Below are positions 23,467 to 37,239 of a stretch of 64,000 nucleotides of DNA, in pieces (within the stretch, counting starts at the first letter, position 1; every line of letters starts with the position of its first letter). The notes under the pieces were generated by a model. It was not told the origin of the DNA. It ran no database searches and worked only from the letters and a program-made list of their open reading frames with translations. This stretch comes from Hydractinia symbiolongicarpus. Taxonomy: Eukaryota > Cnidaria > Hydrozoa > Anthoathecata > Hydractiniidae. The stretch spans positions 18,354,001-18,418,000 of the forward strand of contig NC_079884.1 of assembly GCF_029227915.1 (NCBI RefSeq), in the 5' to 3' direction. A program made the translations under genes and the position numbers.

Positions 23467-24014
23467 TTTTATATGGCCTTTTGCCGCGTAATAATGGCCT
23501 TATCCATAAATCACGTCGTTCCACATGTCTGGGCAAGTTGCCATTGGTCTAGTATTTTCACTTTCAATGCACTACGACGTCCCAAGTTGTTTTCCATTGT
23601 GCCATGGCCTTATAACACCGTGAACTACGTGTACAGGCCTCTAAAGTCTGTTATATCACCTTATGGCGCCTAATAATGACGTTACACATCAATCACGTGG
23701 TTCCGCGTGTCTACACTGGTTACCATTAGTTTATTCCCTCGACACTCAATGGACTACATTGTCTTAAGTCTATTTACATTGCTGCATGACGTTATAACAC
23801 CGTTAACTACATGTGCGTGCCTCTAAGGCCTGTTATATGACCTTTTGCCGCCTAATAACGGCCTTACACGTAAATCACGTGGTTCCACGTGTCTGTTCTG
23901 GTTGCCATTGGTCTAGCCCTACCACTACGAATGTACTAGGACGTCCCAAATCGTTTTACATTGCTGAATAGCCTTATAACACCGTCAACTACGTGAGCAG
24001 CCCTCTAAATGTTT

Positions 24015-25159
24015 TATATGGCCTTTTGCCGCGTAATAATGGCCTTATCCATAAATCACGTCGTTCGACACGTCTGTGCAAGTTTCCATTAGTCTAGTCC
24101 TTTCAATATGAATATACTACGACGTCCCAAGTTCTTTTCCATTCCACAATAGCCTTATAACACCGTCAACTACATGAACAGGCCTCTAAAGACTATTATA
24201 TGACCTTTTGCCGCCTAATGATGACCTTACACATCAATCACGTCGTTCCACATGTCTGGGCAAGTAGCCATTGGTCTAGTATTTTCACTCTCAATGAAAT
24301 ACGACGTCCCAAGTTGTTTTCCATTGTGCCATGGCCTTATAACACCGTCAACTACGTGTACAGGCCTCTAAAAGATGTTATATGACCTTTTGCCTCCTAT
24401 TATGGTCCTTGCACGTATATCACGTCGTTCCACGCGTCCGTGCAGGTTGGCATTGGTCTAATCCTTCCATTATCAATGTACTACGACGTCCCAAATCATT
24501 TACATTGCGCAATACCCTTATAACACCGTCAACTACGTGTACAGGCCTCTAAAGGCTGTTATATGAACTTTTGCCGCCTTATAATGGCCTAACAAATAAA
24601 TCACGTGCGCAATAGCCTTATAACACCGTCAACTACGCGCACAGTCCTCTAAAGTCTGTTATATTACCTTATGGCGCCTAATAATGACGTTACACATAAA
24701 TCACGTGGTTCCGCGTGTCTACACTGGTTACCATTGGTTTATTCCCTCGACACTGAATGGACTACATTGTCTTAAGTCTATCTACATTGCTGCATGACGT
24801 TATAACACCGTTAACTACATGTGCGTGCCTCTAAGGGCTGTTATATGACCTTTTGCCGCCTAATAACGGCCTTACACGTAAATCACGTGGTTCCACGTGT
24901 CTGTTCAGGTTGCCATTGGTCTAGCCCTACCACTACGAATGTACTAGGACGTCCCAAATCGTTTTACATTGCTGAATAGCCTTATAACACCGTCAACTAC
25001 GTGAGCAGCCCTCTAAATGTTTTATATGGCCTTTTGCCGCGTAATAATGGCCTTATCCATAAATCACGTCGTTCGACACGTCTGTGCAAGTTTCCATTAG
25101 TCTAGTCCTTTCACTATGAATATACTACGACGTCCCAAGTTGTTTTCCATTGTGCCATG
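24015..25159 (+). repeat. Duplicated block, copy 2 (partner at -4939 bp)
   Basis: Copy of 19,076-20,220, carrying the same truncated monomer at 24,606. Differences are single bases, such as TATTACCTTATGG for TATCACCTTATGG. Confidence 0.85.
24594..24619 (+). repeat. Truncated monomer, ~82 bp missing, copy 2
   Basis: Identical junction to 19,655-19,680 at the 4939-bp duplication offset, so one deletion happened before the block was copied. Confidence 0.9.
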
Positions 25160-25160
25160 G

Positions 25161-25180
25161 CCTTATAATATAACACCGTC
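25161..25180 (+). repeat. 5-bp insertion in a monomer
   Basis: CCTTATAATATAACACCG replaces the usual CCTTATAACACCG; the extra bases look like a slipped copy of ATAAT/AATAT. Confidence 0.7.
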
Positions 25181-25229
25181 AACTACGCGTACAGTCCTCT
25201 AAAGTCTGTTATATGACCTTTTGCCGCCT

Positions 25230-28200
25230 AATAATGGCCTTACACATCAATTACGTCGTTCCCCATGTCTACACTGGTTACCATTGGTTTATTCCTCGAC
25301 ACTCAATGGACTACAACGTCCTATGTCTATATACATGGCTTTATGACGTTATAACACCGTCAACTACGTGTACAGATCTCTAAAGCTTGTTTTATGACGT
25401 TTTGCCGCCTAATAATGGCGTTACACGTAAATCACGTGGTTCCGCGTGTCTGCACTGGTTCCAATTGGTCTAGTCGTTTCACTATCAATGTACTACGACG
25501 TCCCAAGTTCTTTTCCATTGCGACATGGCCATGTAACATCGTCAACTAAGCGTACATATCCTCTAAAGTCTGTTAAATGACATTTTGCCCCCTAACAATG
25601 GCCTTACACGTAAATCACGTGGTTCCACGTGTCTGCACTGCTTACCATTTGTTTATTCCCTCGACACTCAATGAACTACAACGTCCGAAGTCTATTTCCA
25701 TTTGCTGCATGACGTTATAGCACCGTCAACTACATGTACATGCCTCTAAAGGCTGTTATATCACCTTTTGCCGCCTAACAATGGCCTTACACGTAATTCA
25801 CGTGGTTCCACGTGTCTGTTCAGGTTGCCATTGGTCTAGTCCTACCACTACGAATGTACTACGACGTCCCAAATTGTTTTACATTGCGGAATAGCCTTAT
25901 AACACCGTCAACTACATGAACAGGCCTCTAAAGACTGTTATATCACCTTTTGCCGCCTAATAATGGCCTTATACATAAATCACGTCGTTCCACATGTCTG
26001 GGCAAGTTGCCATTGGTCTAGTCCTTTCACTATCAATGCACTACGACGTTCAAAGTTGTTTTCCATGGTGCCATGACATTATAACACCGTCAACTACGTG
26101 TACAGGCCTCTAAAGGCTGTTATATGACCTTTTACCGCCTATTAATGGCCCTATGCATAAATCACGTCGTTCCACATGTCTGGGCAAGTTGCCATTGGTC
26201 TAGTCCTTTCACTATGAATACACTACGACGTCCCAAGTTCTTTTCTATTGCGCAATAGCCTTATAACACCGTCAACTACGTAAACAGGCCTCTAAAGGCT
26301 GTTATATGACCTTTTGCCGCCTAATAATGGCCTAACACATCAATCACGTCGTTCCACATGTCTGGGCAAGTTGCCATTGGTCTGGTCCTTTCACTATCAA
26401 TGCACTACGAGCTCCCAAATTCTTTTCCACTGCGCAATAGCCTTATAACACCGTCAACTACGCGCACAGTCCTCTAAAGTCTGTTATATCACCTTATGGC
26501 GCCTAATAATGACGTTACACATAAATCACGTGGTTCCGCGTGTCTACACTGGTTACCACTGGCTTATTCCCTCGACACTCAATGGACTACATTGTCCTAA
26601 GTCTATTTACATTGCTGCATGACGTTATAACACCGTTAACTACATGTGCATGCCTCTAAGGGCTGTTATATGACCTTTTGCCGCCTAATAACGGCCTTAC
26701 ACATCAATCACGTCGTTCCACATGTCTGGGCAAGTTGCCATTGGTCCTGTCCTTTCACTCTCAATGCACTACGTCGTCCCAAGTTGTTTTCCATTGTGCC
26801 ATGGCCTTATAACACCGTCAACTACGTTTACAGGCCTCTAAAAGATGTTATATGACCTTTTGCCTCCTATTATCGTCCTTGCACGCATATCACGTCGTTC
26901 CACGTGTCCGTGGAGGTTGACATTGGTCTAGTCCTTCCACTATCAATGTACTACGACGTCCCAAATCATTTACATTGCGCAATACCCTTATAACACCGTC
27001 AACTACGCTAACAGGCCTCTAAAGGCTGTTATATGAACTTTTGCCGCCTTATAATGGCCTAACAAATAAATCACATCGTTCCACATGTCTGGGCAAGTTG
27101 CCATTGGTCTAGTCCTTTCACTATCAACAGACTACGACGTCCCAAGTTGTTTTCCATTGCGCCATGGCCCTGTAACACCGTCAACTCAGTGTACAATCCT
27201 CTCAATGCTGTAATATGGCATTCTGCTGTCTAATAAAGATCTCATGCGTAAATCAGGTGGTTCCGAGTGTCTGTTCAGGTTGCCATTGGTCTAGTCCTAC
27301 CACTACGAATACACTACGACGTCCCAACTCGTTTTACATTGCGGAATAGCCTTATAACGCCGTCAACTACGTGAGCAGCCCTCTAAAGGTTTTTATATGG
27401 CCTTTTGCCGCGTAATAATGGCCTTATCCATAAATCACGCTGTTCGACACGTCTGCGCAAGTTACCATTGGGATACTCCTTCCACTCTCAATGGACTAAG
27501 AAGTCACAAGTCGTTTTCCATTGCGCAATGACGTTATAACACCGTCAAATACATGTACAGGTCTCTAAAGGTTGTTATATGACCGTTTGCCACCTAATAA
27601 TGGCCTTACACATAAATCACGTCGCTCCACATGTCTGTTCAGGTTGCCATTGGTCTAGTCCTACCACTACGAATATACTACGACGTCCCAAATCGTTTTA
27701 CATAACGGAATAGCCTTATAACGCCGTCAACTACGTGAGGAGCCCTCTACAGGTTTTTAGATGGCCTTTTGCCGCCTAATAATGGCCTTACACATAAATC
27801 ACGTCGCTCCACATGTCTGGGCAAGTTGCCATTGGTCTGCTCCTTTAACTCTCAATGCACTACGACGTCCCAAGTTGTTTTCCATTGTGCCATGACATTA
27901 TAACACCGCCAACTACGTGTACAGGCCTCTAAAGCCTAATATATGACCTTTTGCCGCCTAATTATGGCCTTACACATAAATCACGTGGTTCCACATGTCT
28001 GGGCAAGTTGCCATTGGTCTAGTCCTTCCACTGTTAATGTACTACGACGTCCTAAGTCGTTTTCGAATGCGCAATGACGTTATAACACCGTCAAATACAT
28101 GTACAGGTCTCTAAAGGTTGTTATATGACCGTTTGCCACCTAATAATGGCCTTACACATAAATCACGTCGCTCCACGTGTCTGTTCAGGTTGCCATTGCT

Positions 28201-28869
28201 CTAGTCCTACCACTACAAATGTACTACGACGTCCCAAATCGTTTTACATTGCTGAATAGCCTTATAACACCGCCAACTACGTGAGCAGCCCTCTAAAGGT
28301 TTTTATATGGCCTTTTGCCGCGTAATAATGGCCTTATCCATAAATCACGTCGCTCCACATGTCTGTGCAGGTTGCCATTGGTCCAGTCCTTCCACTGTTA
28401 ATGTACTACGACGTCCTAAGTCGTTTTCGATTGCGTCATGACGCTATAACACCGTCAACTACGCGTACAGTCCTCTAAAGTCTGTTATATCACCTTTTGG
28501 CGCCTAATAATGACCTTACACATAAATCACGTGGTTCCGCGCGTCTCCACTGGTTACCATTGGTTTATTCCCTCAACACTCAATGTACTACAACGTCCCA
28601 AGTCTACTTCCATTGCTGCATGACGTTATAACACCGCCAACTACATGTGCATGCCTCTAAGGGTTGTTATATAACCTTTTGCCGCCTAATAACGGCCTTA
28701 CACGTAAATCACGTAGTTCCACGTGTCTGTTCAGGTTGCCATTGGTCTAGTCCTACCTCTATGAATGTAGTACGACGTCCCAAATCGTTTTACATTGCGC
28801 AATAGCCTTATAACACAGTCAACTACGTGAACAGGTCTCTAAAGGTTGTTATATAACCTTTTGACGCCT
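25230..28869 (+). repeat. 20-mer higher-order repeat (3640 bp), copy 1
   Basis: The monomer series starting near the CCCCATGTCTACACTGG unit (25,261) recurs at 28,901 as CCCCACGTCTACACTGG, an offset of exactly 3640 bp (20 x 182). It contains P, Q, R, S and T units in fixed order. The start is approximate because the preceding half monomer is of a different subtype in the two copies. Confidence 0.88.
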
Positions 28870-29525
28870 AATAATGGCCTTATACATCAATCACGTCGTT
28901 CCCCACGTCTACACTGGTTACCATTGGTTTATTCCTCGACACTCAATGGACTACAACGTCCTAAGTCTATATACATGGCTTTATGACGTTATAACACCGT
29001 CAACTACGTGTACAGATCTCTAAAGCTTGTTTTATGACGTTTTGCCGCCTAATAATGGCGTTACACGTAAATCACGTGGTTCCGCGTGTCTGCACTGGTT
29101 CCAATTGGTCTAGTCGTTTCACTATCAATGTACTACGACGTCCCAAGTTCTTTTCCATTGCGACATGGCCATGTAACATCGTCAACTAAGCGTACATATC
29201 CTCTAAAGTCTGTTAAATGACATTTTGCCCCCTAACAATGGCCTTACACGTAAATCACGTGGTTCCACGTGTCTGCACTGCTTACCATTTGTTTATTCCC
29301 TCGACACTCAATGAACTACAACGTCCGAAGTCTATTTCCATTTGCTGCATGACGTTATAGCACCGTCAACTACATGTACATGCCTCTAAAGGCTGTTATA
29401 TCACCTTTTGCCGCCTAACAATGGCCTTACACGTAATTCACGTGGTTCCACGTGTCTGTTCAGGTTGCCATTGGTCTAGTCCTACCACTACGAATGTACT
29501 ACGACGTCCCAAATTGTTTTACATT

Positions 29526-31890
29526 GCGGAATAGCCTTATAACACCGTCAACTACATGAACAGGCCTCTAAAGACTGTTATATCACCTTTTGCCGCCTAA
29601 TAATGGCCTTATACATAAATCACGTCGTTCCACATGTCTGGGCAAGTTGCCATTGGTCTAGTCCTTTCACTATCAATGCACTACGACGTTCAAAGTTGTT
29701 TTCCATGGTGCCATGACATTATAACACCGTCAACTACGTGTACAGGCCTCTAAAGGCTGTTATATGACCTTTTACCGCCTATTAATGGCCCTATGCATAA
29801 ATCACGTCGTTCCACATGTCTGGGCAAGTTGCCATTGGTCTAGTCCTTTCACTATGAATACACTACGACGTCCCAAGTTCTTTTCTATTGCGCAATAGCC
29901 TTATAACACCGTCAACTACGTAAACAGGCCTCTAAAGGCTGTTATATGACCTTTTGCCGCCTAATAATGGCCTAACACATCAATCACGTCGTTCCACATG
30001 TCTGGGCAAGTTGCCATTGGTCTGATCCTTTCACTATCAATGCACTACGACCTCCCAAATTCTTTTCCACTGCGCAATAGCCTTATAACACCGTCAACTA
30101 CGCGCACAGTCCTCTAAAGTCTGTTATGTCACCTTATGGCGCCTAATAATGACGTTACACATAAATCACGATGTTCCGCGTGTCTACACTGGTTACCACT
30201 GGCTTATTCCCTCGACACTCAATGGACTACATTGTCCTAAGTCTATTTACATTGCTGCATGACGTTATAACACCGTTAACTACATGTGCATGCCTCTAAG
30301 GGCTGTTATATGACCTTTTGCCGCCTAATAACGGCCTTACACATCAATCACGTCGTTCCACATGTCTGGGCAAGTTGCCATTGGTCCTGTCCTTTCACTC
30401 TCAATGCACTACGTCGTCCCAAGTTGTTTTCCATTGTGCCATGGCCTTATAACACCGTCAACTACGTTTACAGGCCTCTAAAAGATGTTATATGACCTTT
30501 TGCCTCCTATTATCGTCCTTGCACGCATATCACGTCGTTCCACGTGTCCGTGGAGGTTGACATTGGTCTAGTCCTTCCACTATCAATGTACTACGACGTC
30601 CCAAATCATTTACATTGCGCAATACCCTTATAACACCGTCAACTACGCTAACAGGCCACTAAAGGCTGTTATATGAACTTTTGCCGCCTTATAATGGCCT
30701 AACAAATAAATCACATCGTTCCACATGTCTGGGCAAGTTGCCATTGGTCTAGTCCTTTCACTATCAACAGACTACGACGTCCCAAGTTGTTTTCCATTGC
30801 GCCATGGCCCTGTAACACCGTCAACTCAGTGTACAATCCTCTCAATGCTGTAATATGGCATTCTGCTGTCTAATAAAGATCTCATGCGTAAATCAGGTGG
30901 TTCCGAGTGTCTGTTCAGGTTGCCATTGGTCTAGTCCTACCACTACGAATACACTACGACGTCCCAACTCGTTTTACATTGCGGAATAGCCTTATAACGC
31001 CGTCAACTACGTGAGCAGCCCTCTAAAGGTTTTTATATGGCCTTTTGCCGCGTAATAATGGCCTTATCCATAAATCACGCTGTTCGACACGTCTGCGCAA
31101 GTTACCATTGGGATACTCCTTCCACTCTCAATGGACTAAGAAGTCACAAGTCGTTTTCCATTGCGCAATGACGTTATAACACCGTCAAATACATGTACAG
31201 GTCTCTAAAGGTTGTTATATGACCGTTTGCCACCTAATAATGGCCTTACACATAAATCACGTCGCTCCACATGTCTGTTCAGGTTGCCATTGGTCTAGTC
31301 CTACCACTACGAATATACTACGACGTCCCAAATCGTTTTACATTACGGAATAGCCTTATAACGCCGTCAACTACGTGAGGAGCCCTCTACAGGTTTTTAG
31401 ATGGCCTTTTGCCGCCTAATAATGGCCTTACACATAAATCACGTCGCTCCACATGTCTGGGCAAGTTGCCATTGGTCTGCTCCTTTAACTCTCAATGCAC
31501 TACGACGTCCCAAGTTGTTTTCCATTGTGCCATGACATTATAACACAGCCAACTACGTGTACAGGCCTCTAAAGCCTAATATATGACCTTTTGCCGCCTA
31601 ATTATGGCCTTACACATAAATCACGTGGTTCCACATGTCTGGGCAAGTTGCCATTGGTCTAGTCCTTCCACTGTTAATGTACTACGACGTCCTAAGTCGT
31701 TTTCGAATGCGCAATGACGTTATAACACCGTCAAATACATGTACAGGTCTCTAAAGGTTGTTATATGACCGTTTGCCACCTAATAATGGCCTTACACATA
31801 AATCACGTCGCTCCACGTGTCTGTTCAGGTTGCCATTGCTCTAGTCCTACCACTACAAATGTACTACGACGTCCCAAATCGTTTTACATT
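29526..31890 (+). repeat. 13-mer HOR (2365 bp), copy 1
   Basis: The unit begins at GCGGAATAGCC and runs to ACATT before the next GCGGAATAGCC. It corresponds to 25,886-28,250 of the 20-mer. Private differences include AACAGGCCACTAAAGG and CACGATGTTCCG. Confidence 0.92.
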
Positions 31891-34255
31891 GCGGAATAGC
31901 CTTATAACACCGTCAACTACATGAACAGGCCTCTAAAGACTGTTATATCACCTTTTGCCGCCTAATAATGGCCTTATACATAAATCACGTCGTTCCACAT
32001 GTCTGGGCAAGTTGCCATTGGTCTAGTCCTTTCACTATCAATGCACTACGACGTTCAAAGTTGTTTTCCATGGTGCCATGACATTATAACACCGTCAACT
32101 ACGTGTACAGGCCTCTAAAGGCTGTTATATGACCTTTTACCGCCTATTAATGGCCCTATGCATAAATCACGTCGTTCCACATGTCTGGGCAAGTTGCCAT
32201 TGGTCTAGTCCTTTCACTATGAATACACTACGACGTCCCAAGTTCTTTTCTATTGCGCAATAGCCTTATAACACCGTCAACTACGTAAACAGGCCTCTAA
32301 AGGCTGTTATATGACCTTTTGCCGCCTAATAATGGCCTAACACATCAATCACGTCGTTCCACATGTCTGGGCAAGTTGCCATTGGTCTGATCCTTTCACT
32401 ATCAATGCACTACGACCTCCCAAATTCTTTTCCACTGCGCAATAGCCTTATAACACCGTCAACTACGCGCACAGTCCTCTAAAGTCTGTTATGTCACCTT
32501 ATGGCGCCTAATAATGACGTTACACATAAATCACGTGGTTCCGCGTGTCTACACTGGTTACCACTGGCTTATTCCCTCGACACTCAATGGACTACATTGT
32601 CCTAAGTCTATTTACATTGCTGCATGACGTTATAACACCGTTAACTACATGTGCATGCCTCTAAGGGCTGTTATATGACCTTTTGCCGCCTAATAACGGC
32701 CTTACACATCAATCACGTCGTTCCACATGTCTGGGCAAGTTGCCATTGGTCCTGTCCTTTCACTCTCAATGCACTACGTCGTCCCAAGTTGTTTTCCATT
32801 GTGCCATGGCCTTATAACACCGTCAACTACGTTTACAGGCCTCTAAAAGATGTTATATGACCTTTTGCCTCCTATTATCGTCCTTGCACGCATATCACGT
32901 CGTTCCACGTGTCCGTGGAGGTTGACATTGGTCTAGTCCTTCCACTATCAATGTACTACGACGTCCCAAATCATTTACATTGCGCAATACCCTTATAACA
33001 CCGTCAACTACGCTAACAGGCCTCTAAAGGCTGTTATATGAACTTTTGCCGCCTTATAATGGCCTAACAAATAAATCACATCGTTCCACATGTCTGGGCA
33101 AGTTGCCATTGGTCTAGTCCTTTCACTATCAACAGACTACGACGTCCCAAGTTGTTTTCCATTGCGCCATGGCCCTGTAACACCGTCAACTCAGTGTACA
33201 ATCCTCTCAATGCTGTAATATGGCATTCTGCTGTCTAATAAAGATCTCATGCGTAAATCAGGTGGTTCCGAGTGTCTGTTCAGGTTGCCATTGGTCTAGT
33301 CCTACCACTACGAATACACTACGACGTCCCAACTCGTTTTACATTGCGGAATAGCCTTATAACGCCGTCAACTACGTGAGCAGCCCTCTAAAGGTTTTTA
33401 TATGGCCTTTTGCCGCGTAATAATGGCCTTATCCATAAATCACGCTGTTCGACACGTCTGCGCAAGTTACCATTGGGATACTCCTTCCACTCTCAATGGA
33501 CTAAGAAGTCACAAGTCGTTTTCCATTGCGCAATGACGTTATAACACCGTCAAATACATGTACAGGTCTCTAAAGGTTGTTATATGACCGTTTGCCACCT
33601 AATAATGGCCTTACACATAAATCACGTCGCTCCACATGTCTGTTCAGGTTGCCATTGGTCTAGTCCTACCACTACGAATATACTACGACGTCCCAAATCG
33701 TTTTACATTACGGAATAGCCTTATAACGCCGTCAACTACGTGAGGAGCCCTCTACAGGTTTTTAGATGGCCTTTTGCCGCCTAATAATGGCCTTACACAT
33801 AAATCACGTCGCTCCACATGTCTGGGCAAGTTGCCATTGGTCTGCTCCTTTAACTCTCAATGCACTACGACGTCCCAAGTTGTTTTCCATTGTGCCATGA
33901 CATTATAACACAGCCAACTACGTGTACAGGCCTCTAAAGCCTAATATATGACCTTTTGCCGCCTAATTATGGCCTTACACATAAATCACGTGGTTCCACA
34001 TGTCTGGGCAAGTTGCCATTGGTCTAGTCCTTCCACTGTTAATGTACTACGACGTCCTAAGTCGTTTTCGAATGCGCAATGACGTTATAACACCGTCAAA
34101 TACATGTACAGGTCTCTAAAGGTTGTTATATGACCGTTTGCCACCTAATAATGGCCTTACACATAAATCACGTCGCTCCACGTGTCTGTTCAGGTTGCCA
34201 TTGCTCTAGTCCTACCACTACAAATGTACTACGACGTCCCAAATCGTTTTACATT
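31891..34255 (+). repeat. 13-mer HOR (2365 bp), copy 2
   Basis: Near-identical to the flanking copies over the full length; I saw only isolated single-base differences. Both ends are the in-register ACATT/GCGGAATAGCC junction. Confidence 0.92.
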
Positions 34256-36620
34256 GCGGAATAGCCTTATAACACCGTCAACTACATGAACAGGCCTCTA
34301 AAGACTGTTATATCACCTTTTGCCGCCTAATAATGGCCTTATACATAAATCACGTCGTTCCACATGTCTGGGCAAGTTGCCATTGGTCTAGTCCTTTCAC
34401 TATCAATGCACTACGACGTTCAAAGTTGTTTTCCATGGTGCCATTACATTATAACACCGTCAACTACGTGTACAGGCCTCTAAAGGCTGTTATATGACCT
34501 TTTACCGCCTATTAATGGCCCTATGCATAAATCACGTCGTTCCACATGTCTGGGCAAGTTGCCATTGGTCTAGTCCTTTCACTATGAATACACTACGACG
34601 TCCCAAGTTCTTTTCTATTGCGCAATAGCCTTATAACACCGTCAACTACGTAAACAGGCCTCTAAAGGCTGTTATATGACCTTTTGCCGCCTAATAATGG
34701 CCTAACACATCAATCACGTCGTTCCACATGTCTGGGCAAGTTGCCATTGGTCTGATCCTTTCACTATCAATGCACTACGACCTCCCAAATTCTTTTCCAC
34801 TGCGCAATAGCCTTATAACACCGTCAACTACGCGCACAGTCCTCTAAAGTCTGTTATGTCACCTTATGGCGCCTAATAATGACGTTACACATAAATCACG
34901 TGGTTCCGCGTGTCTACACTGGTTACCACTGGCTTATTCCCTCGACACTCAATGGACTACATTGTCCTAAGTCTATTTACATTGCTGCATGACGTTATAA
35001 CACCGTTAACTACATGTGCATGCCTCTAAGGGCTGTTATATGACCTTTTGCCGCCTAATAACGGCCTTACACATCAATCACGTCGTTCCACATGTCTGGG
35101 CAAGTTGCCATTGGTCCTGTCCTTTCACTCTCAATGCACTACGTCGTCCCAAGTTGTTTTCCATTGTGCCATGGCCTTATAACACCGTCAACTACGTTTA
35201 CAGGCCTCTAAAAGATGTTATATGACCTTTTGCCTCCTATTATCGTCCTTGCACGCATATCACGTCGTTCCACGTGTCCGTGGAGGTTGACATTGGTCTA
35301 GTCCTTCCACTATCAATGTACTACGACGTCCCAAATCATTTACATTGCGCAATACCCTTATAACACCGTCAACTACGCTAACAGGCCTCTAAAGGCTGTT
35401 ATATGAACTTTTGCCGCCTTATAATGGCCTAACAAATAAATCACATCGTTCCACATGTCTGGGCAAGTTGCCATTGGTCTAGTCCTTTCACTATCAACAG
35501 ACTACGACGTCCCAAGTTTTTTTCCATTGCGCCATGGCCCTGTAACACCGTCAACTCAGTGTACAATCCTCTCAATGCTGTAATATGGCATTCTGCTGTC
35601 TAATAAAGATCTCATGCGTAAATCAGGTGGTTCCGAGTGTCTGTTCAGGTTGCCATTGGTCTAGTCCTACCACTACGAATACACTACGACGTCCCAACTC
35701 GTTTTACATTGCGGAATAGCCTTATAACGCCGTCAACTACGTGAGCAGCCCTCTAAAGGTTTTTATATGGCCTTTTGCCGCGTAATAATGGCCTTATCCA
35801 TAAATCACGCTGTTCGACACGTCTGCGCAAGTTACCATTGGGATACTCCTTCCACTCTCAATGGACTAAGAAGTCACAAGTCGTTTTCCATTGCGCAATG
35901 ACGTTATAACACCGTCAAATACATGTACAGGTCTCTAAAGGTTGTTATATGACCGTTTGCCACCTAATAATGGCCTTACACATAAATCACGTCGCTCCAC
36001 ATGTCTGTTCAGGTTGCCATTGGTCTAGTCCTACCACTACGAATATACTACGACGTCCCAAATCGTTTTACATTACGGAATAGCCTTATAACGCCGTCAA
36101 CTACGTGAGGAGCCCTCTACAGGTTTTTAGATGGCCTTTTGCCGCCTAATAATGGCCTTACACATAAATCACGTCGCTCCACATGTCTGGGCAAGTTGCC
36201 ATTGGTCTGCTCCTTTAACTCTCAATGCACTACGACGTCCCAAGTTGTTTTCCATTGTGCCATGACATTATAACACAGCCAACTACGTGTACAGGCCTCT
36301 AAAGCCTAATATATGACCTTTTGCCGCCTAATTATGGCCTTACACATAAATCACGTGGTTCCACATGTCTGGGCAAGTTGCCATTGGTCTAGTCCTTCCA
36401 CTGTTAATGTACTACGACGTCCTAAGTCGTTTTCGAATGCGCAATGACGTTATAACACCGTCAAATACATGTACAGGTCTCTAAAGGTTGTTATATGACC
36501 GTTTGCCACCTAATAATGGCCTTACACATAAATCACGTCGCTCCACGTGTCTGTTCAGGTTGCCATTGCTCTAGTCCTACCACTACAAATGTACTACGAC
36601 GTCCCAAATCGTTTTACATT
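34256..36620 (+). repeat. 13-mer HOR (2365 bp), copy 3
   Basis: This is the last copy. It ends where GCTGAATAGC (36,621) returns to the 20-mer series. Private differences include GCCATTACATT and AAGTTTTTTTCC. Confidence 0.92.
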
Positions 36621-37239
36621 GCTGAATAGCTTTATAACACCGTCAACTACGTGAGCAGCCCTCTAAAGGTTTTTATATGGCCTTTTGCCGCGTAATAATG
36701 GCCTTATCCATAAATCACGTCGCTCCACATGTCTGTGCAGGTTGCCATTGGTCCAGTCCTTCCACTGTTAATGTACTACGACGTCCTAAGTCGTTTTCGA
36801 TTGCGTCATGACGCTATAACACCGTCAACTACGCGTACAGTCCTCTAAAGTCTGTTATATCACCTTTTGGCGCCTAATAATGACCTTACACATAAATCAC
36901 GTGGTTCCGCGCGTCTCCACTGGTTACCATTGGTTTATTCCCTCAACACTCAATGTACTACAACGTCCCAAGTCTACTTCCATTGCTGCATGACGTTATA
37001 ACACCGCCAACTACATGTGCATGCCTCTAAGGGTTGTTATATAACCTTTTGCCGCCTAATAACGGCCTTACACGTAAATCACGTAGTTCAACGTGTCTGT
37101 TCAGGTTGCCATTGGTCTAGTCCTACCTCTATGAATGTAGTACGACGTCCCAAATCGTTTTACATTGCGCAATAGCCTTATAACACAGTCAACTACGTGA
37201 ACAGGTCTCTAAAGGTTGTTATATAACCTTTTGACGCCT

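Larger units (their letters stand above)
28870..37239 (+). repeat. Expanded second copy of the 20-mer (8370 bp)
   Basis: 28,870-31,890 follows 25,230-28,250. 36,621-37,239 follows 28,251-28,869. The offset for this last part is 8370, equal to 3640 plus 2 x 2365. The middle therefore holds two extra tandem copies of a 13-mer segment of the same unit. Confidence 0.9.
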
